Shown piece after piece: positions 6,918-9,913 of a stretch of DNA of 9,913 bases; the first letter of the stretch is position 1, and every line of letters starts with the position of its first letter. The position numbers and the translations under genes are program-made. The stretch comes from CAZVEV01 sp964625865 (GTDB lineage Bacteria; Planctomycetota; Phycisphaerae; SM23-33). Below the pieces are notes generated by a model that was not told where the DNA came from, did no database searches, and saw nothing but the letters and a program-made list of their open reading frames with translations. The DNA is taken from the NCBI GenBank assembly GCA_964625865.1, contig CAZVEV010000230.1:1-9913 (forward strand), given 5' to 3'.

Positions 6918-6933
6918 GATGGTCAGCTCCTTT
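6918..6933 (-). promoter_or_regulatory. Ribosome binding site with ATC in start position (glpD)
   Basis: The minus strand reads AAAGGAG (6933-6927), six bases, then ATC (6920-6918), in frame with glpD. The next codons give SDLLTKRNEV before the annotated GTG. GlpD proteins commonly have about this much sequence before the FAD-binding motif. AUU and AUC starts are known but rare in bacteria. A single ATG-to-ATC change or sequencing error would also explain it. Confidence 0.45.
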
Positions 6934-6944
6934 CGATAGCGCGG

Positions 6945-8294
6945 TCATTCCTCGCCGGTGATTTCGCGGATGAAGATGTTGCGCCAGCGGATCTCGCCGC
7001 CGTGGGTCTGGAGTTGGATGGGGCCCTTGGCCTGGAGGGGTTTGGACCGGTCCCAGAAGTTCTCCATCGTCACGCCGTCGACTATTCTTTCGCCGTTCAG
7101 GTGCACGGTGACCTTGTCGCCGACGATCTTGATCTTCATGCGGTTCCACAGTCCGAAGGGCTTGTCGGCCAGCACGGCCGGGAAGCGGGGGTTCTTCTTG
7201 TTGTTCCACAGCCCGCCCGAGCCCTTGTCGGCGCCGAGTTTCCACTTCTTGCCCGCCTGTGTGAAGTCCCAGATCTGCACCTGCGGGTTGGCGCGCAGGT
7301 AGATGCCGCTGTCGGCCTTGGCGACGGTCTTGTAGTCGATGAGCATCTCGAAGTCGCCGTACTCCTTCTTCGTCGTCAGGTAAACGCCGTGCCCGCCGTT
7401 GACGATCTGGCCGTCAGCGACCTTCCAGTTGTCCGCGACGGACTGGTCCCACTTGGCCTGGGCGGCGGCCTGGGCGGCGGCGGACATGGCGGCTTCCTTG
7501 ACCGGGCTCAGGTGGGGCCTGCCGCGCCAGCCGGTCAGGTCCTTGCCGTTAAACAACGCCGTGAAGCCCGCCGGCGGTACGTTGTGCGTGCCGGTGTTGT
7601 AGGTGTCCAGGGGCTTGACGGCGATGTTCTTGAAGTGGATCTCGGCGCCGTGGCCGGCCCAGCCGATGTGTCCGGCCGGGCGGAGGCTCTTGGAGCAGTA
7701 GCCCCTGGTCGGGATCTTCAGCTTGGACAGATCGGCGTCGGTGATGATCGTGTTGTTGAGGATGACCGTGATCTTCGTGCCGTCAGCGATGACCTCCTGG
7801 TGGTTCCACTGGCCCACCGGCTTCAGCGCGCCGCGCTTGGCGGGCACGAGGCCGTAGATCGACCCGTGATATTGGTAGGGCTTGAGCTTGGCGTACTTCG
7901 GAGCGGTGTTGTCGAGGATCTGCAGTTCCATGCACTCGGCGGCGGGGTTGCCCCGCGGCGGGACGCGGATGCCCAGGCCGTTGTTGGCCCCGGGGGTCAG
8001 CTTGAAGTCGAACTTCAGGTGGAAGTCCGCGAACCGCCACCGCGTGTAGAGGTTGCCCCCACCCTTGCGCTGACAGACCATGACGCCGTCGATGACGGGA
8101 TACCCCTTGTTCGCGCCGACCCAGTTGGACGTGTCCTTGCCGTTAAAGATCGACGAGAAGCCGTCGGCGTCGGGTTCGGCCAGCGGGCCCAGCGGGGCCG
8201 TCGGCGGCGTGGCGGGCTTGGCCGCGTGGATCGGGGCGACGGCCAGCGTGCAGGCCAGGGCGATCAGCATCAGTGTTCGTGTGCGTGCGGTCAT
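6945..8294 (-). CDS. Secreted tandem DUF1080 (3-keto-disaccharide hydrolase family) protein
   Basis: The protein has 449 residues from the ATG at 8294, chosen because GGAG lies 6 nt upstream; the frame opens earlier at 8330 and 8306, but those would bury the signal peptide. The signal peptide is residues 1-24 (ending APIHA). Two homologous domains follow. Domain 1 (about 44-230) opens with GFSSIFNGKDTSNWVG and contains CMELQILDN and GHIGWAGHGAEIHFKNI. Domain 2 (about 242-447) opens with GFTALFNGKDLTGWRG, has an Ala-rich insertion (about 268-283), and ends with GPIQLQTHGGEIRWRNIFI. This concanavalin-like fold is named 3-keto-disaccharide hydrolase in Pfam and is greatly expanded in planctomycetes, where it is linked to secreted carbohydrate breakdown. 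Substrate and catalytic residues are not assignable here. It is probably the first gene of a unit with glpD and the SGNH hydrolase. Confidence 0.88.
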   Translation of the reverse strand: MTARTRTLMLIALACTLAVAPIHAAKPATPPTAPLGPLAEPDADGFSSIFNGKDTSNWVGANKGYPVIDGVMVCQRKGGGNLYTRWRFADFHLKFDFKLTPGANNGLGIRVPPRGNPAAECMELQILDNTAPKYAKLKPYQYHGSIYGLVPAKRGALKPVGQWNHQEVIADGTKITVILNNTIITDADLSKLKIPTRGYCSKSLRPAGHIGWAGHGAEIHFKNIAVKPLDTYNTGTHNVPPAGFTALFNGKDLTGWRGRPHLSPVKEAAMSAAAQAAAQAKWDQSVADNWKVADGQIVNGGHGVYLTTKKEYGDFEMLIDYKTVAKADSGIYLRANPQVQIWDFTQAGKKWKLGADKGSGGLWNNKKNPRFPAVLADKPFGLWNRMKIKIVGDKVTVHLNGERIVDGVTMENFWDRSKPLQAKGPIQLQTHGGEIRWRNIFIREITGEE

Positions 8295-8339
8295 GATGTT
8301 CTCCATGGGTAACGTAGTGACGCAGGACATTCCGTAGCC

Positions 8340-8367
8340 ATGGTACGGATGTGGGCGGCCGGTTCAA
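8340..8367 (-). promoter_or_regulatory. Possible sigma-70-like promoter for the DUF1080 gene
   Basis: On the minus strand TTGAAC (8367-8362) and TACCAT (8345-8340) are separated by 16 bp, placing a transcription start about 35-40 nt before the ATG at 8294. The match to consensus is partial (weak -10). No other candidate in the stretch 8295-8436 is better. Confidence 0.25.
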
Positions 8368-8437
8368 GAGGTGACCCGAGAACGTCGGTACGACTCGAAT
8401 ACTCCCTTCCTTGTGTCACCCGACAGACGACAGAAAG

Positions 8438-8467
8438 AAAGCCCCCCGACGCCGTCGGGGGGCTTTT
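8438..8467. terminator. Strong bidirectional intrinsic terminator hairpin
   Basis: A perfect 13-bp stem AAAGCCCCCCGAC (8438-8450) / GTCGGGGGGCTTT (8454-8466) has a 3-nt loop. TTTT ends the plus-strand arm, and CTTTCTTTCTG follows on the minus strand, so either direction could terminate. No gene converges on it; both flanking genes point away, which makes it odd. It may end a short RNA or act in a leader. Confidence 0.75.
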
Positions 8468-8653
8468 CATGCGTCTCGTGGGTGGTCCCGGTCTGCCGGT
8501 CCCTTGCACCGGATGAACCATCCAACCACGTCGATGAAACCTTTCTCGCGGTCCGGCGTATATCTCTGTGGGTTAAAGGCAATAGGACGTGTCGATGCGC
8601 GTTTGACCTTGTGATGAGTAGCCCCGCAATGTGATAGGGCGAGGAAATGGCTA

Positions 8654-9808
8654 ATGAGACGGCTGACAATCTGGCTTGCAGCGGCAGCGGCCTGCGTGGC
8701 GCCTGCGATGGCGCAAGCGGGCGGGGCCGCCCGAACGGCGGCGCGGCCGACCCATCGCGTAGGCTTTCATGTCTTCGACAAGTGGAGTTACCCTCTCGAC
8801 GATGGCTCCGCCAAGCCCTTGGTGACGGCCGTCTGGTACCCGGCGTCTCGGACGCGTAAGCTGCCGAGCCACACGTATGCCACGGGAATCACGGGGCTGG
8901 CGACGCGGGGGGCACTGCCCATGCCCGGGGACAAGAACCGCCCCCTGATCGTGTTTACCCACGCTTACGGCGGAAGCGGCATCAGCGCGGTGTACCTGAT
9001 GGAGCACCTGGCCAGTCACGGGTATGTTGTGGCGGCGCCCGATCACAACGACGCGGCGTCGTGGCTGCGGATTACCGCCCGCCCCGAGGGGGAACCCCCC
9101 GCCTCGGCCAAGACCATCCTCAGGGGGCGCAGCTCGATTGTGCGTCGGGGCATCGAACTGGATCGAGAAAAGTACGCCTACCGGATCAGCGAGATCAAGA
9201 CGGTCATCGACAAGATGCTCGCCGAGAACAAGGATACCGAGTCCGTGCTGGCCGGCATGATCGATCCCGAACGGATCGGCCTGTTCGCTCACGGGCTGGG
9301 CGGATTTGCCGCCATGTCGATGATGGGCATGTCCGAGGACCACACGGAGAAGCGCATCAAGGCCGCCGTGCTGTTCTCGCCCACGATCTCCATGTGGGAA
9401 CCCGAGCAACTGTACGACCTGACCGCGCCGGTGATGTGCATGTACGGCGAGAAGGAAGCCGACCTCCGCAATGACCTGCCCGCCCCGGCGGCCGTCGCGT
9501 ACGAGGCGTTTCTGGGCCCGAAGTGGTCGGTGGAACTGAAGCGCGGGCACGGGATGGCGGTCTGCAACACCGCGACGGTTCGCGCCGCGGGCCTGCCCAG
9601 CCAGGTCCGCACCTTCTACGCGCTGCACAAGATGATCGGCAACTACTCCGAAGCGATGTTCGCCCTGAACGTTCGCGGCCAGAAGTTCGCTGCCGAGCGT
9701 CTCTCACCCGCGCAGGCCAAGAAGGACGCCGCGTGGGTCAAAGGCGTCAAGAGCCAGACCGTCCGCCAGCCCAGGCCCGAACCCGTCGAAGAGGACGAGA
9801 AGAAGTAG
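8654..9808 (+). CDS. Secreted alpha/beta-hydrolase (PAF-acetylhydrolase/chlorophyllase-like), nucleophile Ser replaced by Gly
   Basis: The protein has 384 residues; the ATG at 8654 is preceded by GAGGA (8641-8645). A signal peptide covers about 1-20 (MRRLTIWLAAAAACVAPAMA). The oxyanion region is VFTHAYGGSG (100-109), followed by MEHLASHGYVVAAPDHND, the typical layout of PAF-acetylhydrolase, dienelactone-hydrolase and chlorophyllase relatives. The nucleophile elbow, normally G-H-S-x-G-G, reads FAHGLGG (211-217), so residue 214 is Gly (GGG codon at 9293-9295). Other expected elements remain: a putative acid after the strand MCMYGEKEAD (264-270) and a His in KRGHGM (H299). A charged tail ends in EEDEKK. 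The protein may therefore be a non-catalytic binding protein, use another residue, or be losing function; the frame is otherwise intact. It stands alone on this strand in the window, reading away from the DUF1080 gene. Confidence 0.85.
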   Translation: MRRLTIWLAAAAACVAPAMAQAGGAARTAARPTHRVGFHVFDKWSYPLDDGSAKPLVTAVWYPASRTRKLPSHTYATGITGLATRGALPMPGDKNRPLIVFTHAYGGSGISAVYLMEHLASHGYVVAAPDHNDAASWLRITARPEGEPPASAKTILRGRSSIVRRGIELDREKYAYRISEIKTVIDKMLAENKDTESVLAGMIDPERIGLFAHGLGGFAAMSMMGMSEDHTEKRIKAAVLFSPTISMWEPEQLYDLTAPVMCMYGEKEADLRNDLPAPAAVAYEAFLGPKWSVELKRGHGMAVCNTATVRAAGLPSQVRTFYALHKMIGNYSEAMFALNVRGQKFAAERLSPAQAKKDAAWVKGVKSQTVRQPRPEPVEEDEKK

Positions 9809-9913
9809 GGCGCGGGACTTGCTTGAGGGTGTCCGATAATTCGACGGTACGGTGGGAATGATGATCCCAGCATCGAGCAGGTGGCGGGTGAGTCCGTGCA
9901 GGCCCGAAGGGCC
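9809..9913. other. Downstream end of window, no gene seen
   Basis: About 105 bases follow the hydrolase stop. There are two short dyads: TGGGA-N7-TCCCA near 9853-9871, and GGCCC-GAA-GGGCC at 9901-9913, cut by the window end. Neither is followed by a visible U-tract, so a terminator cannot be confirmed. Confidence 0.3.

Larger units (their letters stand above)
8295..8653. other. Divergent intergenic region
   Basis: It separates the leftward DUF1080 gene from the rightward alpha/beta-hydrolase gene. It contains a weak promoter for the former (8340-8367), a stem-loop with 6-bp arms GGTGAC (8370-8375) and GTCACC (8415-8420) enclosing a smaller hairpin (8377-8397), the strong hairpin terminator at 8438-8467, and a TTGACC (8603-8608) that could be the -35 of a poor promoter for the rightward gene. 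I see no convincing protein-coding frame in it; open frames on both strands read through the hairpin and lack any recognisable motif. Confidence 0.5.

Noticed and set aside
3772..8312. Long plus-strand open frames (3772-5517, 5151-6584, 7002-8312) opposite the SGNH, glpD and DUF1080 genes
   Set aside because: They mirror the codon phase of well-supported minus-strand genes in GC-rich DNA, lack domains or Shine-Dalgarno signals, and have low-complexity Arg/Gly/Asp/Val-rich translations.
8364..8669. Short frames on both strands across the divergent intergenic region
   Set aside because: They translate the terminator hairpin, have no motifs and no convincing ribosome binding site.
1..9913. CRISPR arrays, tRNA or rRNA genes, insertion sequences
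   Set aside because: No regularly spaced direct repeats, no cloverleaf with a CCA end, no rRNA core sequence, and no transposase or terminal inverted repeats were seen.

Overview
The window is GC-rich, densely packed, and carries a gene mix typical of Planctomycetota, possibly Phycisphaerae (inference from content; no marker gene is present). The clues are a pseudopilin-like protein with an FTLMEVLVV N-terminus and a near H-X9-DG C-terminus, a secreted tandem DUF1080 protein, a secreted SGNH hydrolase, and signal peptides on every presumed catabolic enzyme except GlpD.

Layout. Six genes run leftward (minus strand) from about 8294 to 471, and one runs rightward from 8654. In transcription order on the minus strand: a secreted two-domain DUF1080 protein (8294-6945); an FAD-dependent glycerol-3-phosphate dehydrogenase, GlpD type (6890-5202, perhaps starting at an AUC codon at 6920); a secreted SGNH/GDSL esterase-like protein (5160-3832); then, behind its own promoter, a pseudopilin-like protein (3693-2863), a membrane histidine kinase (2850-1090) and a FixJ/LuxR-type response regulator (1112-471). 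The gaps between the first three genes are short, so they probably form one secreted-sugar/ester and glycerol-phosphate catabolic unit. The last three form a second tight unit: the kinase Shine-Dalgarno sequence overlaps the pseudopilin stop, and the kinase and regulator genes overlap by 23 bp. On the plus strand, a secreted alpha/beta-hydrolase (8654-9808) has Gly where the nucleophile Ser is expected.

The most unusual signal is a pair of matching promoters flanking the pseudopilin-kinase-regulator unit. The 16-mer TAGGGAAAACCCCAAT (minus strand) occurs identically at 3755-3770 and 368-383. In both copies it is followed, after exactly 22 nt, by a -10-like hexamer (GATAAT or AATAAT). That places it where a class II activator binds. 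The upstream copy would drive pseudopilin-kinase-regulator. The downstream copy would drive a leftward transcript of about 275 nt with no convincing protein, high self-complementarity and a good intrinsic terminator (58-101): a candidate structured non-coding RNA. My hypothesis is that the FixJ-type regulator binds this site, controlling its own operon and the RNA. The regulator-site link is inference; the repeats and spacing are directly visible.

Non-genic stretches: 1-470 holds the candidate RNA with its promoter and terminator. 8295-8653 is the divergent intergenic region, which contains a perfect 13-bp terminator hairpin with no gene obviously needing it. I see no CRISPR array, tRNA, rRNA, insertion sequence or transposase.
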